DNA from: Golubevia sp. BC0850
Lineage: Eukaryota; Basidiomycota; Exobasidiomycetes; Golubeviales; Golubeviaceae
Length of the DNA: 64,000 nucleotides
Direction: 5' to 3'
NCBI GenBank assembly: GCA_012976225.1
Contig: JAAVVG010000004.1
Coordinates: 186,001 to 250,000, forward strand
In this document: positions 45,121 through 59,322 of the stretch, piece after piece
Layout: the number at the start of each line of letters is the position of its first letter
How positions within the stretch are numbered: position 1 is the first letter of the stretch
Made by a program: the position numbers and the translations under genes
The notes under the pieces: model-generated
Seen by the model: only the letters and a program-made list of their open reading frames with translations
The model's database searches: none
What the model was told of the DNA's origin: nothing

Positions 45121-46160
45121 AACATTCTCAACCGATGAATCTCCTTCTCAACTTCCATCTCATCTACTTCAATACCTGCATCACATCCACATCTACAAGC
45201 TAAACCTGAACCTCTAGGTCTCAATCCTGGAATGAATCCCTCCGAATCATGGTCAAACCCATCTCATATCAGGAAAAATCTGTGCTCATTTCGATAAGAT
45301 GGGGGTTAAAGGGGATGGATTTAAAGATGGGAAGGAATTAACTAGGGAGAGAACTGAGAAGGCTGCTTGGGGGATGGAGGAAGCTCAGAAAGATCAAGAT
45401 TAAGAGCAAGAGCAAAGGGGAAACGGAAGGAAGGGAATGAAACTGTTACCAATAAAGTTGAGAATGATGATTGGGAATGGGAATGGATTAAATTCAGGGA
45501 GTTGGTGGGAATTCAAGACCTACTACGCCGATGAGACGGCCGGTTTCTAGTGAGTACTTTAGAAAGTTCTTGGATTTGGAGAATTCAGAAGAGGATCCAA
45601 ATGGAAGGAATAATTCAAGTCGAAGTATCAAAGGAGACACGAAGCAAAAGGAAGAGACTGGATCAATTTTCAGAAATCAAATAAGTCAATCGAAGAAGAA
45701 ATCAAAGAATCAACATCAAGATGCTGCATAAAACAAAAGATCTTGAAATCTCTTCAGTTTTCGCGAATGGAACCACTACTCAAGATAGATGCGATTTCAA
45801 CGTGAAGAAAGTACTCCTCCTCCAGATCATTTAGAGATGGAAACCCAAAGATAAAATGGTGTTATTTCTCAGAATTCTTTGTTCCCTCCTACTCCTGCAT
45901 CTAATGCTAGTCATTCTAGTGGTCGAAGTCAGGTCACTGAAGCTGAAGCTGGGGTTACGATGGAAGAAAGAATTAGTCAGAAGCAAGTCATTGAGAAAAA
46001 GAGAGAGGAGATCTTTGTACTGGTGAAGTTGATAGGTGAGTTAGAAGGGAAAACGAAAGATGAGATTTTTGAATTTATACGTTCTGTGCCTGCAATCCAC
46101 TTCTTTACCCTGCAATTGCAGTTCAGTGGAAGTGTGATTCACAATTACTGCGATCTTTGA
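45121..46160 (+). pseudogene. Broken coding-like sequence, family not recognised
   Basis: Several short open stretches in different plus-strand frames look like pieces of one hydrophilic protein: a Pro/Ser-rich piece at about 45150-45295, MRRPVSSEYFRKFLDLEN at 45531, and a Ser/Thr then coiled-coil-like piece (FPPTPASNASHSSGRSQ, then EERISQKQVIEKKREEIF) at 45879-46160. Stops and frame changes separate them and the junctions lack good splice signals. I cannot name the parent gene, and a real intron-rich gene is not excluded. Confidence 0.35.
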
Positions 46161-46389
46161 TTCCTATGAACCAAACGAAGGGCATGTTCTTGCTTAAGGC
46201 TCCTTTGTCAGATTCAATCTTTGCTCCAGGTTCTCTCCTTCTCCCCGCCTTCGAGCTCTATCTCTCTCTCTCTCATCTCTCTTTCACACATACACATTCA
46301 AACTAGTCAGAATATCTCAAGACATCGAAACAAACGGTGGCAGTCGAAGTTCGGCTTCCGATTTCTCTCTACAATGGAGTCAGAAATTG

Positions 46390-46496
46390 TTCGGAAATCG
46401 GGTTTCTCTCTGGATCGCACCCGATTGCGACCCTCAACGTCAATATTTTCAAGAATCAAAAATGAGTGGGATCCAGAGAGAAACCAGATTTCCGAA
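46390..46496. repeat. Long inverted repeat (hairpin), 27-bp arms
   Basis: Arms 46390..46416 and 46470..46496 are reverse complements with one mismatch, separated by 53 nt. The arms begin TTCGGAAATC and end CTCTCTGGATC. They lie in the gene-poor zone between the broken coding region and the Pelota fragment. Confidence 0.8.
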
Positions 46497-47036
46497 AATT
46501 CAAAACACGATGAAGGAGCGGCTGTCAATTTTTGACGACTCAAGTCATCCCAATCCCTTTCCTTCAGAGTCCTTGAACCAACTGTAACTGATTCAAATCC
46601 TTAGAGAGCAGGTCTATATCTTGATATTTGTCGAGAACCATAGCCTTTCCTACCTCGAAAATTCCGACATTTCAAAACCTATCTCAAAATCATTTTCAGA
46701 CGAAAATAAGAAGGTTTGTCAAAATTCAGAGTCAACTTCAGATCGACAAAGGATTATTTTTTTGGTCCAATCGGACACCCTACTTGGGAATCAAAGTTGT
46801 TCTGAATCGAATTTAAGAGGAATTGGGAGCCTTTGTGGAATGGAGAATGAAAAAGGTCTTTGACGACGAGAGGGAATGGTCTTGCTCTCAACTTTTCTTC
46901 TCCCAAGTAGCAACAAACAGAGTAGAGAAGGAGAGAAGGAGAAAGAAGGAAAGAAGAACAAAGGTGAGAAAAAAATAGAGGTCGGAACGAAGCTCTAGGC
47001 GGAAGCCAGAGCGGAGTGGAACCTAATTATCTAAAG

Positions 47037-47825
47037 CTCTTTCCAAATTCTATTCTCAAATCTACCTCGCAGTTCTCAAATTACTTCAGTTCCCAGTTTT
47101 ACGAGTCATCATTCTGGTATCGCCTGGGTTTACGAAAGATGGAGGAGTCTTTCAATTCTTACAGGAAGAAGGAATCAAGAGGAACGAAAAGCTTTTGATT
47201 GGAAATGAGCAGCTGAGGAAGTTTTTGAGGATACATTGTAGTAGTAGTCATCTACACAGTCTGATAGAAGTTTTGAGAGTCCGAGAGGTGAGTTCAGAAA
47301 TAAAAGCTGTAGATGAGATGGGAGAATAATTCTTGATTCGAAAATTTGATGTAGGTAGGTATCTAACTTTCACTTCCTCTCGTTCTCCTTGAATTATTTC
47401 AATCTTTTCTTTCTCAGGTCTCCTCTCAGGTGAAGGACACCAAGCTCGCTAGGGAAGGTCTGCTACTTACGAAATTCAGACGAATGTTATCAACAGATGA
47501 ACAACGAGCTTGGTATGGAGAGACCCACGTCTTCTTAGCCTCTTCTCGAGGAGCTATCGGAACTCTTCTCATCTCAGATGGATTATCCAGATCTTCGGAA
47601 CCAAATCGACGAAAAAAGTTTGTAGATCTAGTGGAAGAGGTTCGGAAATTAAATGGGGAAGTCGCAATTTTCAGTTCTATGCACGAGAGTGGTCGACAGT
47701 CGAACAATCCGAATAGAATAGCTGCAATTTTGACTTATCCTTTGGATGTAGAGATGGCAGAAGAGGAAGAGAAGGAAGGGGGGAAGAAAGGAAACGAAAG
47801 AAAGAAGAAGATGATAGAATGCTGA
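47037..47825 (+). pseudogene. Dom34/Pelota-like fragment without N-terminal domain
   Basis: Two exons, 47037..47287 and 47418..47825, code the central and C-terminal domains of Dom34/Pelota, the ribosome-rescue partner of Hbs1. Clear blocks are [80 protein letters not shown] and [11 protein letters not shown], ending in ILTYPLDVE and an acidic/Lys tail. The first about 180 residues (Sm-like domain, with the usual EDMWHLYNLI region) were looked for back to 45.1 kb and not found. A possible upstream exon ending at 46976 fits in phase but not in sequence. [12 protein letters not shown] replaces the usual QQLNQLTGIAAI. There are no stops in the 220 codons, so it is either a recent truncated copy or an expressed shortened protein. 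Confidence 0.7.
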
Positions 47826-48117
47826 AGGGGAATCCAAACAGAGGCTGATGCAATGGCCATGTTTGTACTTTTAGATCTCGCTCAATCTCTCTGCGCTCGC
47901 ATTTCTGCTTAGATGATGGAACGAAGAGTGACATCAATTTCATTACGTCGACTGTACAGAGGGAACTGAAACAAGAAGTTGAACTGAAAAGAGGGAAAGC
48001 AGTCAAAATGGAAACGCTACTGAAAAAAGGAACAGAGCAAAGATGAGAGATTTCAAAAGTGTTTGAAGAAGTTAGAAGACGAAGTTCGTGACGAGGCTGA
48101 ATTGAGAAGAATTGATC
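47826..48117. other. Convergent intergenic region
   Basis: 292 bp between the Pelota fragment and the 3' end of the membrane protein gene; nothing recognised. Confidence 0.4.
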
Positions 48118-51100
48118 TTAGGCTTCTTCCAGCTCAAGACCAGGGGTAGCAGGCTTCTCTCTGAACGAAAGTCCAGGGATGTCTAAACCTGTGCCGGAAG
48201 GGGAGAGAACTGGTAGAGGCGACATCGAGGAGGTCATCATTGCTCTTTCTGTCGCTAAAGTGCTTCCACCTCTATCGACAGCCACCTGGAGAAAAGTGAG
48301 AGAGGGGTGGCGAGATTAGAGCGTAGGTAAATAATCTCTCGTTCATTTCAAACGAAATTCCAACTCACAATAATTCCTTGGCCAATTTGTCTCAATTCTT
48401 TTCGAGAGGCTGAGCTGTCTCTCAACTTGCCTGGGATATCAGAGATAGCCAGCAGCCTAACAAGAAGAGGAAGAAGAGGATTAGCCCGAGGCCCAAGTTT
48501 TGAGCCCCTTGCCTCAGCCGCTTTTGGGAATGAAGATTCTGGTTCTCACCTTGTGATATGAAGCAAGTCAGTCCCCTTCACAAAAGGCGCATCGTCAGGT
48601 AGAGGTCTAAGTAGCACCGTCGCTAGCACTAAAGAAATAAAACTTCCAAAAATTCCCAAGAGAAGAGGCCCTAAAAGGCGAAGAAGGGGTGGCAGATGGT
48701 GAGTGGGGTGTCAAAAAAAGGGGGGGGTGCAGTGAAAGTCAGCATGTGTCTGAGGATTGGAAGCAAAACCCACTCACATTTATTGAAATTTAATTTTGCG
48801 TACTGAACCGTTTCCTGATAAGTTGAACTGTATGTTTGAATGTCCGAGGAGTCTAGAATTCCGGCTAAGTTTCCAAACGTGGATCCAACGATTTTCTCTA
48901 AGGCTAACTCGATGTTGCTGAGGTCATTCTGATTTGGACGGGTGTGGTTTTGATAAAGAGCATCGTTCAGAATTGCTTCGACGGCTGTAGACACATGACA
49001 GGTCGTTGTGAGCCAGCCCAAACACCCTTCATTGAAGCTTCCTGTACTGATACTGCAGACGGAAAGAAAGAGAAAAGGAAGGATCTAACTGCCTTGAATA
49101 TCGGCTATCGGGTGGCCCTAGAAAAAAAGTTTGGAACTCACTCAGAGAACATTGGCGCTTCTCTGTAGACAAGTCCAAAGAGGAAGAAGATATCCGGGAG
49201 ACAGAGAGACAGAGAGTGAGAGTCGAGAGAGAAATGAAAGAGACCAACGGCTTCTGTCAGTCCTTGTCACTCTACCACCTAGGCTTTGAGTAAAGAATCG
49301 AAGACAGTAAAAGAAAGGGGAAGGAGAGAATAATAGAAACTCACCTTGGTTTTAGAATATAAGGGAATGTATCCACAGCAGAGACGTTTGGTCCATCATT
49401 TATCAAGTCTGGCACAACGAATTACTTCCAATTGGCAGAATTGTCCTTAATTTCCATGTATTTTGAATCAAAGTCGGGATCGGTCAGAGTGCCTGAGGGC
49501 ACTCGAATCTCAACATTTCCTGCTGGATTGGCACTTAGACTGCAAGCAAACACGTTTAAATTGATCCCGAGGTCTTGAAGATAGCCGTTCTCATCAAGAT
49601 CCAACAGTCTTGACTCATTCCAAGTGGAGTTTCTGTCACTTTCTGGGAGCGCTTTATAAAGAGTCTGGTTGAGATATTCACCTAAATGGTTACTGCCTTC
49701 AATGCCCTGAGGGAATGATGGCTAGTCAATTTGTGTACTTGAATGCGATTTGAAAGCACTTTCTTGTTGATTTCCACTACTCACCCCAAAGAGATGTTCT
49801 GCATCTCCATCAGTCCTGGGGCAGGTGTAGTGAGCAAAGTAAGTAAGTGGCATGTGAGGGTACTCAATGAACTTTCTTTGGGAATGAAAGGGAGATGGCT
49901 TGTCGTCAGCAAGTGGTTGTCCAAGGGAAGTGAAAGTACAGAGCATTCACTTACTCATAGCTGTCGGTTGCTCCTCCAGCCATGTCCAAAGTTAGAGTCC
50001 GAAGACGAGGTCCGTAGTGAATCTGGCCCCATTTCTTGCCTGTGAAGATGTTTTGGGAGCCGTCAGCAAAGAAGCCTTGTTGTCATCAACAATCCCAACA
50101 TGATCTCACAGTCCACCCATGGAATTGAATCTTGAATCACCAAATCTGGATACTGTTGGTTTCTTGAGTCAGCGTCTGGAGTGATCGTGACAACGACCGG
50201 GTAGGTAGAGACAGCTGATGAAGTGGTGGGAGGGGAGGACAAGAAAAAGGGAGAGATTGAGTTCCATACTAATTCCATGAAACCAGAAGGCTGAAGGCTT
50301 TTAGCCGAGTAAGCGAGTAAGAGGAAAGATTAGGAAAAGACTTTCGGTTGCAAACTTACGAAGGAGCGGATTATGGTCTGAATTCAATTGAGCGAGGTCG
50401 ATCTCAGCGTGATACCGAAAGTGTACGAATCCACACTACCAAGAGAAAGATCCATCATTGAAAAACTAGGAAGTAGTGAGAAAGGGTAAAAGAGTGAAGG
50501 AGGTGCAAAGAAGCAACAAAGAGGGTACTTACATTGACTTTGAAGTCGACAGCCGGCACCAGCATAGTTCCTGCGGAGAGTCCTGTTCCAATTCCTGAGC
50601 TAGGAAATCGAGAGCATAGGGAGAGAGTCAAGACCTATGACTCCTCCTCTATATGGCTCAAAATTGCACTCGACAAACTCACGAACTATTCTGTGACGAC
50701 GTTGGCGGATAGTCCCACACCCTTCCTCGTAAATTCCCCGGAGCCGTGTTGTTTGGAGCAATAAAACTGCTAGCTCTGAAGACAAAATGGTACCAAAGAC
50801 TCAGGTGAGGATATAGTTCTAGATCCTAAGCTGATGAATCTACATCGCTCACCCATATGTTTGCCAAAGACTTCCGCTCAGATTTGGTTGGTTCCCTAAT
50901 GGTAGATCAGACAGTCCGAGAAGCGTGACAGGGGCATCACGGCTGTGCACGGTAAGGAGAATTAGCAATAAGATATCCAGCTTAAAGATCAAGTGCTTTA
51001 CTTGAACAGTTCCCCAATCAGTAGCTCCAGAAACGTCTCGACAGACTCACGAAGAAGAGTACTTTATGAGAAAAGAAGGGGGAAGGCGAGCAAGAACAGA

Positions 51101-52185
51101 TGTGAGTGGACTCGCTGATACCTTGATGTCAACTCGGCTAAGACTTACCACTCCCTTTTGAAAAGAAATAAAAGGTCAAGTAGGAGAAAGACGCGGAAGA
51201 TGAAAGTCAGCTTTTCGGGGATGCAATTTCCAAAGATTTCAACGAGAAGCGGAAACCTCACCACTTGATAGGGGAAAAAATCAAACAAAATAAGATTCGG
51301 TCAGCTGCGAAAGTGAGCGGGACTTTGACGAAAGAGACTTTCCCACTCACAAGTAAAGACGGAGTTGAACATGGCAGTCAGCAGAGCAAGGATCACCAAA
51401 TAGACAGACACTTCAGTCAAGTGATAAAGAGTGAATTAGCCAGTCAGAACGATTGAGCACCAACTCTCCTGCTCTCCTGAAACATACCTAGTGATAGCTC
51501 GGTCGTCATTCTCCCCTCCTGGAAGCGATCTTGACAATGCCTCCAAGTCGATTTGATCGAAGAGAAAGGACCGTTCCAAGCTTGAATTGAGTCTGACATG
51601 AAAGTCAAGTCTTGATTCCTTCTCTCGAAGATGCGATGGACAGCTGCCTTCTCAGCTAAAGCAGCTAGCAAGCTTGTGATTGCGACCCCAAAAACACCGG
51701 TCTAGACGAGAAGTAGAAAGCCTTAGTAAGGTGCAAATTCTGTCAATCAAATCCAAAAAAGGTGACAGACTTACCATAGCGTTCAGACCAGATTGGAAAA
51801 CTCCTAAATTCTCTGTGTGAATGTGAGTCTTGAACCCCTTCTCGTCACCTCTAACCGCCAAGCAGATAACAGCGAATAGAAGTAATACCACATGAATCGT
51901 AACAGCTGAGAAGTAAGCGTAGTTGATTGGACGTCTCAAGTTGTTGGAAACCTCGACCAATGAGCGTCTCACATCGTAATTCTTTGAGATTCTACGACCT
52001 GGAGGACTTTGAAGAGTAGGAGTTCCGCCTTCCTCACTTTCCTTTACAGAAGCGAATTGAGCTCCATGTTCTTCCTCTGAATTACTCTTGGTATTTGAGA
52101 ATCTTCGATTCCAAGAATCTAGGAGAGAGAAAGTAGGTGTTGAACTGGAGTCTGGAGATTCGTGATGGGGCGCTGGAGAGCTCAT
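48118..52185 (-). pseudogene. Multi-exon membrane protein with large external domain; one in-frame stop
   Basis: More than a dozen exons can be followed from MSSPAPHHESPDSS (52185) to LELEEA (48118). Secure exons include 52185..51775, 51701..51488, 51410..51351, a stretch near 50940-50870 coding SLWQTYG, and 49706..49345. Likely membrane helices are AYFSAVTIHVVLLLFAVICL near the N-terminus, VYLVILALLTAMFNSVF (about 51400), a Leu/Ile-rich segment near 50980 and LLGIFGSFISLVLATVLL near the end. Between them lies a domain with several N-glycosylation sequons (for example NQT, NST) and Cys residues, suggesting a secreted or cell-surface part. In exon 49706..49345 a TAA at 49424-49422 interrupts otherwise coherent coding sequence (DNSANWK, stop, FVVPDLINDG). 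It may be a recent pseudogene, a sequencing error or a read-through site. Some exons between 51350 and 51050 would be extremely small. Family unknown. Confidence 0.6.
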
Positions 52186-53593
52186 CGTCCTTGATGAGTT
52201 TTCGAGAGAATTTGAGATTTGAAGATGAAGAGGAGAATGAGGATCAAAGGAAAAGAAGAAAATTTCGAAGGAAAACTCTATCAAGAGTCGACGAGACCAC
52301 TCACGGGCCTGCTCGCCTATCTTTACTGAGTGACTCTTTGAGTACCCAGCACGAGGTGGCTGCAGCGCTTTGCAGCCGCCCTTTCGAGCCGGGGCCTCTT
52401 AAGTACCACTTTAGGTGATAAAAGCTGTTCTGGATATACATGCGTAGTTGGAACCTTGTAGGTCTTTCGTGCTCGAAACAGCTATGTGGTCTGACAATCG
52501 AGGTGGTCGCAGGTGGGGTGAACGGTGAAATCCCAACGATTTAGCTTTCCTCTATGTATCTCTCTTTCAACGTCTCTATGCTTTCATCAAACTTCCGGCC
52601 TCAAGAGACACTGGAAGATGTGATTTACGAAGATCTGAAGAGGTCGGCTTCGTCCTCTAGGATACCAAGTTCTCGTTCTCTGGAAAAACGACAGGCCAGT
52701 CTTCGCTGGATAATCTGCCCCATCTTCCTTCTGGCCTCAACCCTCGGAGAAGCTTTCGGCTGCTTGAATCTTCAAGCTGAGCAGAGGGTTTTGGAAAGAG
52801 AGAGGGGTGAGGTTCGCGATTCGCCAACGTTGGGAGGAGAATAAGAAATAAGAGACGACTCGCTCGCAGCGACGAGCAGGAAGCCTTGAAAGTGGCACTG
52901 CGATTGAGAAAAGCATCCCAAATGTTCAAAATAAACTAAAATGGTACGAATCGAAAGAGTTCTACCTGTTGGAGTGACTAGATGACGGGGAGTGGGAGAA
53001 GGGGGGAGATTTGTTTGAATATTCTTATTTCAGGTGAGCCCCTTGGTGATGGAAAGCTGAATGGGTCGAAATTCACTTGAGCCACCTTGAACATGGCATT
53101 ATCTTTCTCCACTTTAGAAAGATTACGGTTAAACTGAGTAAAACCTTCAGATTGAGATTGAGATCCAGAGTCGATCGCTCCATTAGACTTGGGGTCAATG
53201 TTTTTCAAAACAGTGTGGAATTGAGAGAAAGAAGGGAGATTGGTCTCGGAATCTGGAGAAGAAGTGACAGAGAATTGGATCTAATTTTGTTAGAAAGGAA
53301 GATGGAATCGTTGCTATGTATATGAGGAGATTGAATCAAGATGGGTCGAGCTCGAGAACGAACCTGCCATGCAGACTATCGGCAGATTCAAAGTGAAACT
53401 GATTAGAAAATCGTCCTACCTCAGCTCACAATTCCCATTGGTCCTCTACTAGACCTCAACTTCTGATATCTTTCATTCAGTCAAATTCATTCAGTAATCT
53501 CAAGCAACTGGACGTCGAGCTCTCTCCACGTCTCTCCCCCTCTCCCTTGCACCTTCTGCCCACCCTTCCCTTCCCGTCCCATCTTGTAGCAAG
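52186..53593. other. 1.4-kb intergenic region
   Basis: It should hold the promoters of the membrane protein (minus) and exopolyphosphatase (plus) genes. A GC-rich hairpin (GGCTGCA/TGCAGCC) is at 52358-52377. A sequence similar to the joined flanks of the TIR element is at 53378-53408. Small open frames on both strands (for example 52554..52844) show no domain. No RNA gene was recognised. Confidence 0.45.
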
Positions 53594-55660
53594 ATGAGGT
53601 CAATCAGCCTTGCCTTTACCATCAGTTCTCTCACAACTTTTTTATTAACCTCAACTTCAACTCTTTCAACTCCAATCTCTGCTCCTCAACAATTAGTCTT
53701 CTCTTCAATTCCTCCTCTAACTTCTCACTCTTCAATTCCTCTAACATCCGATCAAGAAGCTTATTGGTCAAAAGAAGAAGGTGTAGGTCATTTCTCAGAA
53801 TGGAGTAAAGCTACAAAGAGGAATTTTATAGATGATGTAAATGCTGGCAAAGCTGCTAATTGGACTGTAGTTATGGGAAATGAAGGTGGTGGTGAGTGGC
53901 TCTTTCAGCGTCATGGTCTATCGAAGTCAGCATGGCAGCTGGAATGAAAGGATGGTTGACTGTGTATTACAGTGCTAGGAAGATGTTCAACAGCTGAAAG
54001 CCGTCCAGATCTAACCATGATGCCCGATGCCTGCCTTCTTTCCACTCTTCTTCCAGATCTCGACTCGATGGCAGCTGCCTTAACTTGGGCCTATCATCTC
54101 TCTCACTCTCGTCCCGATACTCCAACTGTAGCTCTCTTACAAACTCCAATGGATGCTCTAGATCTAAGACCAGAGAATAAGTTGGCTTTGAGTAATGTCA
54201 AAATGTCTCCTGGTCACAGAGATTTATTGAGTGAGTAATTTTGGAGGAGCTCCATTAACTTGGTTCCTTCTTCCTATCCTTTTGTTCTTCTTCAGTGGAG
54301 CATAGAGCCGCACAGATTGGCAAGAGAGCTCCAAATTAACGCTCTCCCTTCTCTTCCAGCAATCGACGAACTCCCAATCCCAGCCTCCGAATTAGCTCCA
54401 CTTCTAAGGGGTATCATTCTTGTGGATCATCCAGTTCCACTTTCAGTTTGGTCAAAAGCTAAGATCCTTTCAATTTTCGATCATCATACTGATCGTGGAG
54501 CTGCTCCCAATGCATACCCAAGACTCTTTGAAAAGACGGCTAGTTGCACTACCATCGTTTCTAGAGAAATGTTAAATGAATTGGAGAAAATGAAAACTGA
54601 ATATCATGTTCCTCATGAGGTTTATGAACTTTCTTTGTGAGTTCTTTATGAGATGAGGGGGGATCGGGAAGACTTTAAAATGGGATGACCTTATCTCTGG
54701 TCTGACTCCTTTTCTGTTTCTGTGATTTCTTTAGATCCGCCATTGCTCTAGATTCAGACGCTCTCTCAAAAGGTCTTCCAACAGATCAAGAAACTTCTCA
54801 TCGATTGTTCGATAGATCCAATTTCAATTTGGATGATAAACGTTCCTTCGAAGAAGTCATGGACGATTTAGATTCTGAAATGGGAAAAGCTAAAAAAGAC
54901 TTAGAAGAATTGAGTGTTAGAGATTTGTTAAGAAGAGATTTCAAAGGGGATTTAGTTGAACCAAAATCTTCAACTACACCTACAGTTCATTTAGGTTTCG
55001 CATCAATTCCTTATTCAATGGAAGATCAAATCGAAAGAACTCTTCATAATACAACTGAAGAATGGTTTGAAATCGAAGAACAATGGTCACATGAAATCGT
55101 GGTTGATATTAGTATGGTTTTGAATAGTTTTAAAGAAGTTGTGCAGGAAGATGGAAGTGTTAGAAGAGAAGTTTGGGATGAAGATGAAGATGATGAAGAA
55201 GAAGAGGAGATGGAGATGAATGAGGTGGAAGAGAAAGGAAAAATCGGAATCCTCAAGAAAAGGAAAGTTAGAGAAATCGCTTTGGTGGTTAGGACTGGTC
55301 AACATCATAGACTCAATGAAGATCAAGCTGATAGTCTTTTCAAATTGGTTTTCGAAGCTATTGAAAACAGTGAGATTTTAGACGCTGAGAGATGGCATCG
55401 GGAAAATGAGCTGAGTGGAAGAAAGTGAGTTCATTCGATTAAAGAGAAAGGAAAGAGACGTTTTTCTCGAGAAAAAAGATAAAGGAGGATGAGGAGATTT
55501 GAAAACTGATCGACTTGGACGCCTCTTCACACCTTTTTCTTCTCCTACCACACCGCCAATTCCTCAATCTAGGATGGTCTGGACCCATTATCTTGTAAAT
55601 GGAGGTCGCAAGATCGTGAGACCTTTGGTTGAAAACGCTATCATCGATTGGAAGATGTGA
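53594..55660 (+). CDS. PPX1: Exopolyphosphatase, DHH/DHHA2 family, with signal peptide
   Basis: Five exons, 53594..53891, 54057..54230, 54360..54636, 54735..55424 and 55573..55660, give 508 residues. The DHH-superfamily metal sites are present: NEGGDLDSMAAALTWAY (DxDS motif), ILVDHP and FDHHTDRGAAPN (the DHH motif). The DHHA2 part runs from SAIALDSDAL to the C-terminal GGRKIVRPLVENA, close to the RK-xx-xP end of fungal Ppx1. The enzyme class removes terminal phosphate from polyphosphate using two metal ions. The first about 28 residues (MRSISLAFTISSLTTFLL, then Ser/Thr) look like a signal peptide, unlike cytosolic yeast Ppx1, so a vacuolar or secreted place of action is likely. A Glu/Asp run (about residues 360-385) is an insertion. 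The acceptor of exon 3 was chosen to give LLTIDELP, the family form. Confidence 0.87.
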
Positions 55661-56072
55661 AGCCGTTCTCTCCGAACTTTGATACCCCCTCTCTTTCTTT
55701 TCTCTCTTTAGCTTCTTCTATTTGATATATGATTCTGTGTTCTCGATTCCATCCTCCCCATTTTCCCTCTTGCGTGTCTTTTCCGTCATGGATCTCATCC
55801 TCTTAGTACATTCTCCCCTATCTCCAAGTTGTTGAACGTCCTTTTGTTATAAAGTTATGTAGAAATGTCAAAATGAAGCGTGCAGTAAAGTTTGGATCCG
55901 AAACTGCGACCCTCTTGCCTCCTAAGAGATGCAAAAAGTAGGGGGGCGTGATGCATAGAGTTTGACGCCTGGGCGCTTCAGCCTCAAGCTTCATCAAGCG
56001 AAGTTCTATCACCTTGCTTTGCTTCTTCCTTCTTGACACATCACTTCCATCAAATCAACAAGTTCAACAACC
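55661..56072. other. Intergenic region PPX1 to GMC gene
   Basis: 412 bp holding a pyrimidine-rich 3' flank and the promoter of the GMC gene. Nothing else recognised. Confidence 0.45.
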
Positions 56073-58934
<2,862 letters not shown>

Positions 58935-59322
58935 CAATTGAACCTGTACCAAATGATTTCTTTATTAATCGAATATGAACTTCTCGAACGCGAGTGGACT
59001 CGGTGAAGTTTTCTACCAGCAATGTAGCCCACGGCTGGAAAACTCCTCGCTCTCCCCCTCCCTTCTCTCTTTCAAAGGTTCCATCTCTTTCTCGGTCCTT
59101 CTTTCTTTTCTCTCTCATCATACTTCACTTTCGCATAACTGCATAATCTCCATAACGTACAATACATAGAAGTATTTTTCATTCTCTCCCTCCTTCTTCT
59201 CCGAGAAAGATTTTTTGATCCGTGAATTCCATTTGCTTATAAAAAAGTCTTCCCATCTTCAAATTCTACCCTCCTCCCCAAATCTCTCTCCTCCTCCAAG
59301 ATCCTTATACTCATCTCGAATC
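58935..59322. other. Intergenic region GMC to phenol hydroxylase gene
   Basis: 388 bp with a pyrimidine-rich leader before the phenol hydroxylase start and a TTATAAAA stretch at about 59237, placed like a TATA box. No gene. Confidence 0.45.

Noticed and set aside
46621-46863. Open frame as the missing N-terminal part of the Pelota fragment
   Set aside because: It shows none of the conserved N-terminal Pelota blocks and ends in a stop before the fragment.
52356-52379. GC-rich hairpin as a tRNA or terminator
   Set aside because: No tRNA arms or A/B boxes in correct spacing, and fungal polymerase II genes do not use such terminators.
52554-52929. Opposed small open frames in the 1.4-kb gap
   Set aside because: They overlap on both strands, lack domains and splice partners; likely chance.
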